DNA from: JAZFSZ01 sp036446455
GTDB taxonomy: Bacteria > Pseudomonadota > Gammaproteobacteria > Acidiferrobacterales > JAJDNE01
Assembly (NCBI GenBank): GCA_036446455.1
Contig: JAZFSZ010000157.1
Coordinates: 1 to 20,208 of the forward strand
Length of the DNA stretch: 20,208 nucleotides
Reading direction: 5' to 3'
The notes below the pieces were generated by a model, which saw nothing but the letters and a program-made list of their open reading frames with translations, ran no database searches and was not told the DNA's origin. This document shows, piece after piece, positions 7,446 through 16,300 of the stretch (position 1 is its first letter; every line of letters begins with the position of its first letter). The position numbers and the translations under genes are program-made.

Positions 7446-7808
7446 ATGGCCATACAAACTGTACTTGTCGTTGATGACTCGCCCACCGACACACATGTCC
7501 TGAGCGAAATGCTGCAAAAGAATGGATTCAGCGTGATTACGGCGTCAAGTGGCGAAGAAGGCATAGAGATGGCAAGAGCGCAGAGACCGGATCTGGTGCT
7601 TATGGATGTGGTGATGCCAGGCATGAGCGGATTTGAAGCTACACGCGCCATTGCCAAGGACAAGGAAACCGGCGGCATTCCCGTCATCATCTGCACGACC
7701 AAGAATCAGGAGACCGACAAGGCCTGGGGTCTGCGGCAGGGCGCATCGGATTATGTCGTCAAGCCGGTGCAGGAAGCGGATCTGATATCGAAAATCAGAG
7801 CGATCTAG
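7446..7808 (+). CDS. pilH: PilH, single-domain response regulator
   Basis: A 120-residue CheY-like receiver. D10/D11, phospho-acceptor D54 in LVLMDVVMPGMSGFE, the threonine of CTTKN (84-85) and K106 in DYVVKP are present. In P. aeruginosa PilH counteracts PilG, probably as a phosphate sink and promoter of retraction; that is family knowledge, not seen here. A good GGAG (7435-7438) stands 7 bases before the ATG. It ends 44 bases before pilI. Confidence 0.94.
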   Translation: MAIQTVLVVDDSPTDTHVLSEMLQKNGFSVITASSGEEGIEMARAQRPDLVLMDVVMPGMSGFEATRAIAKDKETGGIPVIICTTKNQETDKAWGLRQGASDYVVKPVQEADLISKIRAI

Positions 7809-7828
7809 TCTGGTAACGATTTTGAAAG

Positions 7829-7852
7829 ATGAAACAGGACGAGCTTAAATAG
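7829..7852 (+). other. Seven-codon mini reading frame abutting pilI
   Basis: ATG-AAA-CAG-GAC-GAG-CTT-AAA-TAG encodes MKQDELK and its stop lies directly before the pilI ATG at 7853. The ribosome site for pilI itself (AGGA at 7836-7839, 13 bases away) lies inside this frame. It could couple or tune pilI translation, or be chance. Confidence 0.2.
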
Positions 7853-8383
7853 ATGTCTGATCCACTCGACTTGCTGCAAAAGATGCAGCAGCAAAGCATT
7901 GCCGGCATGCCGGCAATGCCGGAAGAGGAAAAGCTTGCCGAGCTGTGGTCCGGTGTGGGTTTTCGTGTCGGTGATATGCACCTCGTTGCGCCTCTGGACC
8001 AGGTGACGGAAGTACTGCCTTGCCCGCAGTATACGCCGGTACCGGGTACCAGGAATTGGCTCAAGGGTGTGGCCAATGTACGAGGCAACCTGGTGACGAT
8101 TGTTGATTTGGCAGAATTTTATGGCAAGAAAGCAGTGCAGATTGACCAAGGTTCACGCCTGCTGGTAATGAATGTAGAAGGCTTGCACACAGCATTGCTG
8201 GTCGATGAGGTTTTTGGTTTGCGTCATTTTGACGAAGAACAGGAAAAACAGGAATTGGCCGGCATGGATGATCCGGCAAGCGCTTATTTAAGCGGCGCAT
8301 TTTTGAAAGATAATGTGTTGTGGGGTGTGTTCAACATGAAGGCACTGGCAGAAAGCGCCAGTTTTCTGCATGTCGCCGCCTGA
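7853..8383 (+). CDS. pilI: PilI, CheW-like coupling protein
   Basis: 176 residues. A CheW domain spans about residues 34-170: GVGFRVGDMHLVAPLDQVTEVL, then PVPGTRNWLKGVANVRGNLVTIVDLAEF, the strongest CheW signature, and ALLVDEVFGLRHF. It should bridge the PilJ receptor and the CheW-like domain of ChpA under the membrane at the cell pole. The N-terminal 30 residues are a linker rich in Met, Gln, Ala and Pro (QQQSIAGMPAMPEEE) whose DNA forms a 24-bp palindrome. The start is the ATG at 7853, immediately after a mini-frame stop. Confidence 0.94.
   Translation: MSDPLDLLQKMQQQSIAGMPAMPEEEKLAELWSGVGFRVGDMHLVAPLDQVTEVLPCPQYTPVPGTRNWLKGVANVRGNLVTIVDLAEFYGKKAVQIDQGSRLLVMNVEGLHTALLVDEVFGLRHFDEEQEKQELAGMDDPASAYLSGAFLKDNVLWGVFNMKALAESASFLHVAA
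7896..7919. repeat. Perfect 24-bp palindrome inside pilI
   Basis: Each half is GCATTGCCGGCA and its exact reverse complement follows with no spacer. It encodes SIAGMPAM in the N-terminal linker of PilI. Flanking bases do not extend the symmetry. Confidence 0.85.
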
Positions 8384-8407
8384 TGACGTGAACGCAGGGT
8401 AAGGATT

Positions 8408-8449
8408 CCGGTGTGAACGGCCCGCAGGGTGCGGGTTGGTTGACACCGG
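8408..8449 (+). promoter_or_regulatory. Two-tier hairpin in the pilI-pilJ spacer
   Basis: Outer arms CCGGTGT (8408-8414) and ACACCGG (8443-8449) enclose inner arms CCCGCA (8421-8426) and TGCGGG (8430-8435) with a GGG loop; internal loops of 6 and 7 bases separate the tiers. No T tract follows, so it is not a standard terminator. It ends 36 bases before the pilJ ATG and may act as an RNA processing or stability element. Confidence 0.55.
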
Positions 8450-8485
8450 GATTCGACGATTGGCCTGGCTACCGAGGTATCGATT

Positions 8486-10624
8486 ATGGCTTTAGCAGGA
8501 TTGTTCAAACGCAAAGAGCAGACGCTGGATCTCCCGTCTGAAGACATTATAGATCTGTCCGCCGGGGAGATCACTGAGATTGCACCTTCAGTAGGTGGGC
8601 AAGCCGCATTGGGTGGCGCGCAGAACTTATTCGGTTTTCTGAACCGTTTGCCGTTTCTATTGGGTAGCATGGTGATTTCCTTTATCACAGTGGTATGGAT
8701 TTTCGGTGTCAACGCCCAGTTGGCTGACCGCGATGCGAAATTCATTGAGCAATCCTCGCAATTGCTTATGTTATCGCAACGATTGGCGAAGGACTCGCGT
8801 GAGGCGGTGCGCGGAGAAACCCTGGCATTTGCGGGTTTGAAAAAATCGCGTGACTCCTTCGAGCGCATTATCACCTCGCTGCGCATTGGTAACGCGTCCA
8901 TAGGCGTCGCAGTCAGCCCCGATGAGATCCTGAGCAATGAACTGGCCAAGGTAGTTAAGATCTGGGCTCCAAAACGTGGCGAAGGCATTCGCGGTGACGT
9001 TGACCAGATTCTCGGTCAGCGCAAACCCATGTTGGCCATGAGTGAGCACGTGCTGAAAATTAACCAACTGGCGCCGTTGCTGCTGGCGATCTCGGATGAG
9101 GTGGTGGAGCGTGGAGCGGAAACGGGTATGCGTTCCGATCATCTTTACATTGCTTCGCGCCAGGGCATGTTGAGTCAGCGTATTGCCAAGGACGTGAACC
9201 TGTTTGCCAAGGGCGGTAACGAGGCGGCGGTGGCAGCAGCTCAGTTCGGTAAGGATTCCAAACTGTTCAAAGATACCCAAAACCGTCTGTTTCGTGTGGC
9301 GCCACGCGCAGTACGCCCGAAACTGAAAGAAACAGGCGAAGTGTTTGATGAAATGAACACCCACATAGAAGGCATTCTGGGTAAGGCGGCGGAACTGTTT
9401 ATCTCCCAGCGTGCATCGCAATCGGTGTTCCAGAAATCGGATCCGCTGTTGTCCGCTTCCGAGAAACTGGTGGAAAGTTATGCCAATCTGGCTTCTGGTC
9501 GCGACTGGCTGGCACAAATGACGTGGTTGATGGGCGCCATTGCCATCGCTTTCCTGCTGTTGCTGGGCAGAAAGCTGGTGGGCGACGAACGTGCCCGTGC
9601 CCGTGAACAGGAGATGCAGAACAGGCAAACCCAGGACGCTATTCTGAAACTGCTGGATGAAATGGGTGACCTCGCGGATGGTGATCTCACCATTGAGCCG
9701 GAGGTGACTGAGCAGATCACCGGTGCGATCGCGGACTCCATCAACTTCGCGGTGAAAGAGATGCGTGGCCTGGTATCTCGAATCAAGAACGCGGCGCAAG
9801 AAGTGGCGATGGCGTCAGAACGTTCACGCCAGACTGCGACGGAGCTGACGGAAGCGACCTTGCGACAGGCGGCACAGATTACGGAAACCACCGACCGCGT
9901 GATGGAAATGGCCAAGTCCCTGGAGCACATGTCGCAGTCAGCGGAACAAAGCGCCGAGGTGGCACAGGGCTCGGTGTCGACCGCGAAACGAGGCGCCACC
10001 GCCGTGCACGATACCATCACCGGTATGGATGACATGCGTGAACAGATTCAGGAAACAGCGAAACGAATTAAACGACTGGGTGAGTCGTCGCAACAGATTG
10101 GTGAAATCGTTGAGCTCATCACCGACATCGCCGAGCAAACCAACATCCTGTCATTAAACGCGGCGATCCAGGCGGCCATGGCCGGCGAGGCAGGTCGAGG
10201 CTTCGCGGTGGTGGCGGACGAAGTGCAGCGCCTCGCGGAACGCTCCGGTGAGGCGACCAAGCAGATTGCGGAACTGGTTAAAACCATTCAGGCGGATACC
10301 AACGGGGCGGTGTCCTCCATGGAACAAGCCACCAACGGTGTGGTCCAGGCTACGCGACTGGCAGATGCAGCCGGTCAGGCGCTGGGTGAGATCGAGTCGG
10401 TTAACGAGCAGTTGTCGTCCCTGATTGTAGACATCGCCAACGATGCCCGCACCAGCTCCGAGTCGGCGACAGTGGTTTCCGGCAGCATGGCGCAAATTCA
10501 GGAAACAACGACGTTGACATCCAGTGGTACACGGCAGACGGCAGAGAGTATTGGTCGACTGTCAGATCTTGCGCGCGAACTGCAGGCATCCGTCGCCGGC
10601 TTCAAGCTGCCCGCCGAAATATAA
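8486..10624 (+). CDS. pilJ: PilJ, type IV pilus chemoreceptor (methyl-accepting protein)
   Basis: 712 residues. Order: cytoplasmic N-terminus of about 50 residues, membrane helix about 55-75, a periplasmic region to about 345 with two related helical PilJ-type repeats (each carrying a MLSQRLAKD or MLSQRIAKD motif), a second helix about 347-364, a HAMP-like linker, and a long cytoplasmic coiled coil. The signalling tip is around residues 550-590, reading EQTNILSLNAAIQAAMAGEAGRGF. The Q and M replacing the usual E and R of NAAIEAARAGE are as I recall them for PilJ-class receptors. PilJ senses pilus or surface contact and drives ChpA through PilI. GAGG (8474-8477) stands 8 bases before the ATG. 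The protein ends FKLPAEI and hairpins lie on both sides of the gene. Confidence 0.96.
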   Translation: MALAGLFKRKEQTLDLPSEDIIDLSAGEITEIAPSVGGQAALGGAQNLFGFLNRLPFLLGSMVISFITVVWIFGVNAQLADRDAKFIEQSSQLLMLSQRLAKDSREAVRGETLAFAGLKKSRDSFERIITSLRIGNASIGVAVSPDEILSNELAKVVKIWAPKRGEGIRGDVDQILGQRKPMLAMSEHVLKINQLAPLLLAISDEVVERGAETGMRSDHLYIASRQGMLSQRIAKDVNLFAKGGNEAAVAAAQFGKDSKLFKDTQNRLFRVAPRAVRPKLKETGEVFDEMNTHIEGILGKAAELFISQRASQSVFQKSDPLLSASEKLVESYANLASGRDWLAQMTWLMGAIAIAFLLLLGRKLVGDERARAREQEMQNRQTQDAILKLLDEMGDLADGDLTIEPEVTEQITGAIADSINFAVKEMRGLVSRIKNAAQEVAMASERSRQTATELTEATLRQAAQITETTDRVMEMAKSLEHMSQSAEQSAEVAQGSVSTAKRGATAVHDTITGMDDMREQIQETAKRIKRLGESSQQIGEIVELITDIAEQTNILSLNAAIQAAMAGEAGRGFAVVADEVQRLAERSGEATKQIAELVKTIQADTNGAVSSMEQATNGVVQATRLADAAGQALGEIESVNEQLSSLIVDIANDARTSSESATVVSGSMAQIQETTTLTSSGTRQTAESIGRLSDLARELQASVAGFKLPAEI

Positions 10625-10631
10625 TCGGATA

Positions 10632-10659
10632 CATCCTGCCCCGCAAACGGGGCAGGATG
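10632..10659 (+). promoter_or_regulatory. Strong 12-bp hairpin between pilJ and chpA
   Basis: Arms CATCCTGCCCCG (10632-10643) and its exact complement CGGGGCAGGATG (10648-10659) close a CAAA tetraloop. No T tract follows, so readthrough into chpA is expected. It lies 19 bases before the chpA ATG and 7 bases after the pilJ stop. It could protect the 3' end of the pilJ message, mark an RNA cleavage boundary, or limit ribosome access to chpA. Confidence 0.75.
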
Positions 10660-10678
10660 ACGCAGAGCAAACGAACGA

Positions 10679-13600
10679 ATGAGTACGTATAGTCAGGTCG
10701 ATACCAGCACGCTCGGGTGGGTAAAGGCCGAAATCGATGAGACGTTAAAACAGGCGAGGTTGTCGCTGGAAACCTTCGCTGATGATACGTCAGATGATTC
10801 ACGGCTGCGTTACTGCATTACCCACCTGCATCAGGTGGTGGGTACCCTGCTCATGGTGGAGCTGGACGGCGCCGCCAAACTCGCCAAGGAAACCGAGGCC
10901 CTGGCAGACTCGCTATATAAGGGAGAAACCAAACCCAGCGAGGCGGTATTCGAGGCGCTAACCCGCGGTATTCTTTCCATTCCCGATCACCTGGCACGTC
11001 TGCAATTCGGACAGGCCGACTCTCCTTTGCGCCTGGTACCGCTAATTAATGATTTGCGTGCCGCCCATGGTGTGGAACCGATTAACGATCTGGATCTGTT
11101 TGCCCCCGACCTGTCTGTACGGCCACCGGAAAACAAGGACGCGGAAAAACTTCGCGATCCGGAATTTGTCGAACTGGCAAAAAAACTGCGCCACCCTTTC
11201 CAGCAAGCCCTGCTGAGCTGGTTGCGTAACGGTGAGGATCATGTCTCGCTGGAAAAAATGGAAAAGGTAGTTGACGAATTGCGCGATAAGGCACGCATAG
11301 CCTCGATTGAACAGTTGTTCTGGGCGGCGGGCGCTATGGTAGAGGCGTTCCATGATAACGGTCTTGACGCCACCAATGAACGCAAGCGATTGATATCGAG
11401 ACTCGATCAGAACATGAAGATACTGATCGATGGCGTGGACAAATCCACGCTGCGGGCGGCATCTGAAAACTTGTTGAAATCGGTGTTGCTTGAGGTCGGT
11501 CGCGCGACATCGCGTGGCACCCGTGTGAGCCAGGTGAAACAGGCCTTTGCGCTGGACGTGCTGGTTCCACAGGAAATGGATGCCGACGCAGATATCGAGG
11601 ATTTGCCCACACCCGAAGCGCTGAAGTCGGTGGCCGAGGCCCTGGGACAGGAGATTATTGACGCGCAGCAGATTCTTTCCGATTTCTTCGACGAGGAGCA
11701 GGATGAAGTTGATTCGCTGGAACCGGCACTGCCGCTGTTCCACAGGATGTCGAACACACTGGAGATGTTGGGAATCAAACCGTTGAAAGCGCTGACCGAT
11801 GTGTTAACCGCGGCGTCGCAGGCCGTGATTGATGGCACTATTAGCGATATCGAAGTGGCGTCCATGCCCATGGCGCGCGCATTGTTGATTATCGAGCAAA
11901 GCACCAAGGAGATGCACGGCTCCCCATTGGTGTGGAAGCAGCAGGTTGATGATGCCATCTGGGTTGTGAAGAGCCTTTACAGTGACAACGTAGAGGCGCC
12001 GACCACAGAAGGCCTGGAAGTCTCCGATGACGCCTTGAGTGACATCGAATTCCGGCAACTGGCGGCAGTGGTTGGCGAGGAAGTACGCGTCAATCTCAAC
12101 AAGATCGAAGTGATGCTCGAAACTTTCGCCGCTAATCCTGCCAATGTGGAAGTGCTAAAGGATGTACCACAAAACCTGATACAGATTCAGGGTGCGCTGC
12201 AAATTCTGGGTCAGGATCGCGCCGCAGACTTTACGGTTCGAACCAGCGAGTATGTTGAACAGGTGGCCGAAGGCGGGCTGACACCGACACCCGCCGTACT
12301 CGATGGACTTGCGGTCTCTGTTGGCACAATTGGTGCGTATGTTGAAGGCCTGCAGTTCAACCGCGCTGGCCTGGATTCGCTGATCGACACGGCGGAACAG
12401 GATATGGAGCAAGCTGTTGCCGACGGCGGCGAAGTGGTTGCCATGTCCACCAGGCCGACCAAGAGCCTCAAAAAACTGGCGGTCGCTTTTCAGACAGCAG
12501 TCAATCAGTGGACCAACGACAGCAGCAGTGCCGCTGCCCGGGCCAGTGTTGATGACGGATTACGCAACATTATTTCAGTTGCTGGCCGCCTGCAGAATGA
12601 AGTTGTAAGCCAGATCGGTGAACAAATGAACACCTTGCTCGAGATCGTTGATGATGATCCGTCACAAATAAGCGAAGACATCATTACCACACTGCGCCAA
12701 TCTGCCGCCAAGCTGGTTGACCTTGCCAGCCAGGAAGTCGAGCCCGCCATTATCGAAACTGTAACTGCAGCGCCGCCGCCTCCATTTTCAGATGACATTG
12801 ATGAAGAGATTATGGAAATCTTCATCGAGGATGCACAGGATTGTATCCGGAATATAAACAGGGAATTACCGCGCTGGCGCCAAAAACCGGACGACATGGA
12901 GCGCCTGAAAGAACTGCGGCGAAACTACCACACACTCAAGGGCAGTGGCCGTATGGTGGGTGCGTCGGATATCTCTGAGCTGGCCTGGGCCGTGGAGAGC
13001 ATGTTGAACAGGGTACGTGACAACAAAATCACCTATTCCGACAACATGTGGCTCTTGCTCGAGCAGGTAGCCGCAGCATTGCCGGAGATGGTGACACATC
13101 TGCAAGGCGGACCTGCCGCCGCCGTTGATTTCGGAGCCCTGCGTCTATTGGCAGATGACTTTGCCGCAGGGAATCAGCCGAATGTGCCAGTCGATTCTAC
13201 GATACCGACACCGGCAGCAGCCGTTGGAGGAACAAAGCCTGCCTTTGAACCGGTCTCCACGGAACCAGCCATAGAACCTTTTGTTGATACGCCTGCTATG
13301 GACGCAGGCATCCTGCCGCAACTGGACGAAACCCTGCTGCAGATATTTACCACCGAAGCGCGTGGCCATCTAGCAACACTGGAAGAAGAAATTAGCGCCT
13401 GCCGTGCCGCTGGCGGTTGCATGGTATCTGCCAATCTCATGCGGGCAACCCACACGCTGCGAGGCAGTGGGCGATCGGTTGGCCTTCAGTTTATGTCCGA
13501 TGCCTGTGGCAATATGGAAAAACTACTGCAGGAGATTGAGACGCTGCAGCAGACTCTCAATGAAACGCACCTGGATTTTTTGAACAGCATTTATCGTAAT

Positions 13601-16216
13601 GTATCGCAACTTGTCGATGCGCTTTGTGATAATGGAATAGACCCCATACCCATGCGCGATAACCTGGTGGTACTGGCCAAAGAAATCCAGGTTGAGCTGG
13701 ATGTGATGGAGGGGCAGGGAGGTCGTGGGATCACGGCGCCTGTAGCGGAAACGACTGCATCAGCTGTTGAGCCTGTGGCGCCCGCCGCCGCAGACGCTAC
13801 GCAGGAAATCGATCATATTGATCCTGAACTGCTGGATATCTTTCAGGAAGAAGCCTTTGATCTCTTGCAAGCCATTGAGGCATCATTGGCTCGCTGGCGC
13901 GAAGACGAAGGTGACCATGTTGCGGTGTCTGACCTCAATCGTGCACTGCATACCTTGAAGGGTGGCGCGCGCATGGCCGGTGCCATTACTGTGGGTAACA
14001 TCAGCCATATTACCGAGAGCTTGCTGCAGGAAGTGGAGAGCGGATCAGTCCAGGTAAATTCAGATTTGCTGGATTTGCTTGATGAAGTGCATGACACCGT
14101 GGCGGCTATGCTTGATCAGTTGCAGGCCGGTCAGCCTGTCGATGATGGAAGCGCGCTACAGACAAGAATCAATGCCATGATTTCCGGTGACACGGTGGCG
14201 GCAGATACATCAAGGCCCGCGCCCGTTATGTCGGTGACTGCCGTTAGCCCGACTGCGACGGCGCTGGCCTCTGACCGACGTAGCGAAGACCGTGTTACCG
14301 AGGACCGGCGTCACGAAAAAACCGAGCGCCGAGATGTTACACGTACCTCCGGAGATCGCCGTGGCCAGAACCAGATTCGGGTGCGCACCGAACTGCTTAA
14401 TGAGTTGGTAAATTACGCCGGTGAGGTGAGTATTTCGCGCTCGCGCATGGAGCAACAGATTTTTGGATTCCGCGAGAACTTACATGAGTTACACGGCAAC
14501 GTATCGCGCTTTCGTGAACAATTGCGCGATCTTGAAATCCAGTCCGAATCACAAATTCTGTTCCGAACTGAACGTGCGACGTCAGAATCAGATGCCGGTT
14601 TTGATCCACTGGAGTTTGACCGCTTTACGCATTTGCAGCAGCTATCCCGTGGTTTGACGGAGAGTCTGCACGATTTATCGACTATCCAGAACAGCCTCGA
14701 CAACTTTGTCGGCGAAGCGGAAACCGTATTGCAACAACAGGCACGCCTGAATACCGACCTGCAGGAAGGTTTAATGCGAACGCGCATGGTTGACTTCGGC
14801 ACTCAGGCGGCGCGTCTGCGTCACATTGTAAGACAAACGTCACGCGAGCTGGGCAAGCGGGTTGAGCTTGACCTCAGTGGCGCCACCAACGTTGAAATTG
14901 ATCGTAACGTGCTGGAACGCATGATTGGCCCGTTTGAACACATGATACGAAACGCCATCGACCATGGTATGGAAGACGCCCCTTCGCGTGTGGCTGCCGG
15001 CAAGCCCGCTACGGGGTCGATCTCCATTTCCACTGTGCAGGAAGGCAGCGAAATTGTAATTCAATTTGCTGATGATGGTGCCGGACTGGATGTAAATGCT
15101 ATTCGTACCAAAGCCATTGAGCGTGGACTGATGGCAGAAGACAGCACACTCAGCGAAGAAGAAATTATCCAGTTTATTCTGGTATCCGGTTTTTCAACAG
15201 CCAAAACCATTACTCATCTGTCCGGGCGGGGTGTTGGCATGGACGTGGTGCATAACGAGGTAAAACAGCTTGGCGGGACCATGTTGGTGGATACCCAAAA
15301 GGGTATCGGCACCACCTTTGTTGTGCGTCTGCCGCTGACCTTGTCTATTACCCAGGCGCTGATGATCGGATTGGGCGAGCAATTGTTTGCTGTCCCGATA
15401 TCAACGGTATCAAATATTCTTGAGGTGCCAATAGAAACTCTCAACCAGATCAAGATGGGCGAGAAGCCATTGTTACATTATGGTGATACAGTCTATCCTT
15501 TCGCGCATCTGGCAAAACGCCTGGATTTGACACCGAAACCGCGCAGCAAGCATAAGGTGCCGGTACTGCTGGTGAAAACCGGTTCTCGCGAAGTGGCGAT
15601 GCAGGTTGATACGCTGGTGGGTACGCGAGAAATTGTTATCAAGGCGTTGGGCAGACAGCTCAGTGATCTTTCCGGCATTGCTGGCGCCACCATTCTGGGT
15701 GATGGCCAGGTAGTACTGATTCTGGACGTGCCGGCACTAATGATTACAGAAGAAGCATTGCATGTATCACACGGCGTCCTGTCGCAGCCGCGACCCCCCT
15801 CAATGGCGCCCAAGGTATCCGCTACTAAACCGCGCCGACCGGTTATCATGGTAGTCGATGATTCGCTAACGGTGCGAAAGGTCACCAGCCGTGCCATGCA
15901 GAAACAGGGCATGGAGGTGATGGTGGCCAAAGATGGCGTGGATGCGCTGGAGCAACTGCGCGGCGACCAACTGCCCGATGTGATGCTGGTGGATATTGAG
16001 ATGCCGCGTATGGATGGTTACGAACTAACCAGCCGGATCCGCGAAGATAGCCGCCTGAAAAATATACCTATTATCATGATTACGTCACGTGCAGGTGAGA
16101 AACACCGCAAACGTGCGTTTGATCTGGGCGCAGACGACTACATGAGCAAACCGTATCAGGAAGACGCACTTATTGAAGCCATTGGCAGTTTATTGCCGGT
16201 GGGTGTATCGCTTTAA
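10679..16216 (+). CDS. chpA: ChpA, multi-Hpt hybrid CheA-type histidine kinase
   Basis: 1845 residues. About 1-700 are helical FimL/Hpt-like repeats with degenerate sites: H51-QVVG lacks the lysine, H355-RMSN is altered, and LIQIQGALQILG has no histidine. Three canonical Hpt domains follow with phospho-accepting H751 (HTLKGSG), H925 (HTLRGSG) and H1091 (HTLKGGA). A charged linker (about 1197-1230) leads to the dimerisation helices (about 1232-1380), the ATPase domain with N1425 in the N-box, DDGAGLD and GRGVGMDVV, a CheW-like domain (about 1555-1690), and a C-terminal receiver with D1772 and K1824. It takes input from PilJ through PilI and phosphorylates PilG and PilH. P. aeruginosa ChpA is about 2470 residues with more transfer domains, so this is a compact form. 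The ATG follows a weak ribosome site. Confidence 0.97.
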   Translation: MSTYSQVDTSTLGWVKAEIDETLKQARLSLETFADDTSDDSRLRYCITHLHQVVGTLLMVELDGAAKLAKETEALADSLYKGETKPSEAVFEALTRGILSIPDHLARLQFGQADSPLRLVPLINDLRAAHGVEPINDLDLFAPDLSVRPPENKDAEKLRDPEFVELAKKLRHPFQQALLSWLRNGEDHVSLEKMEKVVDELRDKARIASIEQLFWAAGAMVEAFHDNGLDATNERKRLISRLDQNMKILIDGVDKSTLRAASENLLKSVLLEVGRATSRGTRVSQVKQAFALDVLVPQEMDADADIEDLPTPEALKSVAEALGQEIIDAQQILSDFFDEEQDEVDSLEPALPLFHRMSNTLEMLGIKPLKALTDVLTAASQAVIDGTISDIEVASMPMARALLIIEQSTKEMHGSPLVWKQQVDDAIWVVKSLYSDNVEAPTTEGLEVSDDALSDIEFRQLAAVVGEEVRVNLNKIEVMLETFAANPANVEVLKDVPQNLIQIQGALQILGQDRAADFTVRTSEYVEQVAEGGLTPTPAVLDGLAVSVGTIGAYVEGLQFNRAGLDSLIDTAEQDMEQAVADGGEVVAMSTRPTKSLKKLAVAFQTAVNQWTNDSSSAAARASVDDGLRNIISVAGRLQNEVVSQIGEQMNTLLEIVDDDPSQISEDIITTLRQSAAKLVDLASQEVEPAIIETVTAAPPPPFSDDIDEEIMEIFIEDAQDCIRNINRELPRWRQKPDDMERLKELRRNYHTLKGSGRMVGASDISELAWAVESMLNRVRDNKITYSDNMWLLLEQVAAALPEMVTHLQGGPAAAVDFGALRLLADDFAAGNQPNVPVDSTIPTPAAAVGGTKPAFEPVSTEPAIEPFVDTPAMDAGILPQLDETLLQIFTTEARGHLATLEEEISACRAAGGCMVSANLMRATHTLRGSGRSVGLQFMSDACGNMEKLLQEIETLQQTLNETHLDFLNSIYRNVSQLVDALCDNGIDPIPMRDNLVVLAKEIQVELDVMEGQGGRGITAPVAETTASAVEPVAPAAADATQEIDHIDPELLDIFQEEAFDLLQAIEASLARWREDEGDHVAVSDLNRALHTLKGGARMAGAITVGNISHITESLLQEVESGSVQVNSDLLDLLDEVHDTVAAMLDQLQAGQPVDDGSALQTRINAMISGDTVAADTSRPAPVMSVTAVSPTATALASDRRSEDRVTEDRRHEKTERRDVTRTSGDRRGQNQIRVRTELLNELVNYAGEVSISRSRMEQQIFGFRENLHELHGNVSRFREQLRDLEIQSESQILFRTERATSESDAGFDPLEFDRFTHLQQLSRGLTESLHDLSTIQNSLDNFVGEAETVLQQQARLNTDLQEGLMRTRMVDFGTQAARLRHIVRQTSRELGKRVELDLSGATNVEIDRNVLERMIGPFEHMIRNAIDHGMEDAPSRVAAGKPATGSISISTVQEGSEIVIQFADDGAGLDVNAIRTKAIERGLMAEDSTLSEEEIIQFILVSGFSTAKTITHLSGRGVGMDVVHNEVKQLGGTMLVDTQKGIGTTFVVRLPLTLSITQALMIGLGEQLFAVPISTVSNILEVPIETLNQIKMGEKPLLHYGDTVYPFAHLAKRLDLTPKPRSKHKVPVLLVKTGSREVAMQVDTLVGTREIVIKALGRQLSDLSGIAGATILGDGQVVLILDVPALMITEEALHVSHGVLSQPRPPSMAPKVSATKPRRPVIMVVDDSLTVRKVTSRAMQKQGMEVMVAKDGVDALEQLRGDQLPDVMLVDIEMPRMDGYELTSRIREDSRLKNIPIIMITSRAGEKHRKRAFDLGADDYMSKPYQEDALIEAIGSLLPVGVSL

Positions 16217-16236
16217 TTCAATACGATCTCATTTGC

Positions 16237-16250
16237 CCACGAGCCACGAG
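16237..16250. repeat. 7-bp tandem repeat after chpA
   Basis: CCACGAG occurs twice head to tail in the 84-base spacer between chpA and the next gene. No hairpin or promoter pair was found in that spacer; the repeat may be chance. Confidence 0.3.
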
Positions 16251-16300
16251 CGGCGGGATCGGGCATAATCATCTGCTAATGACATAAAAATTGGTATCTC

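Noticed and set aside
7446..7808. PilG and PilH as a recent tandem duplication
   Set aside because: Both are receivers, but the sequences diverge strongly and each resembles its own Pseudomonas counterpart, so the pair is ancient.
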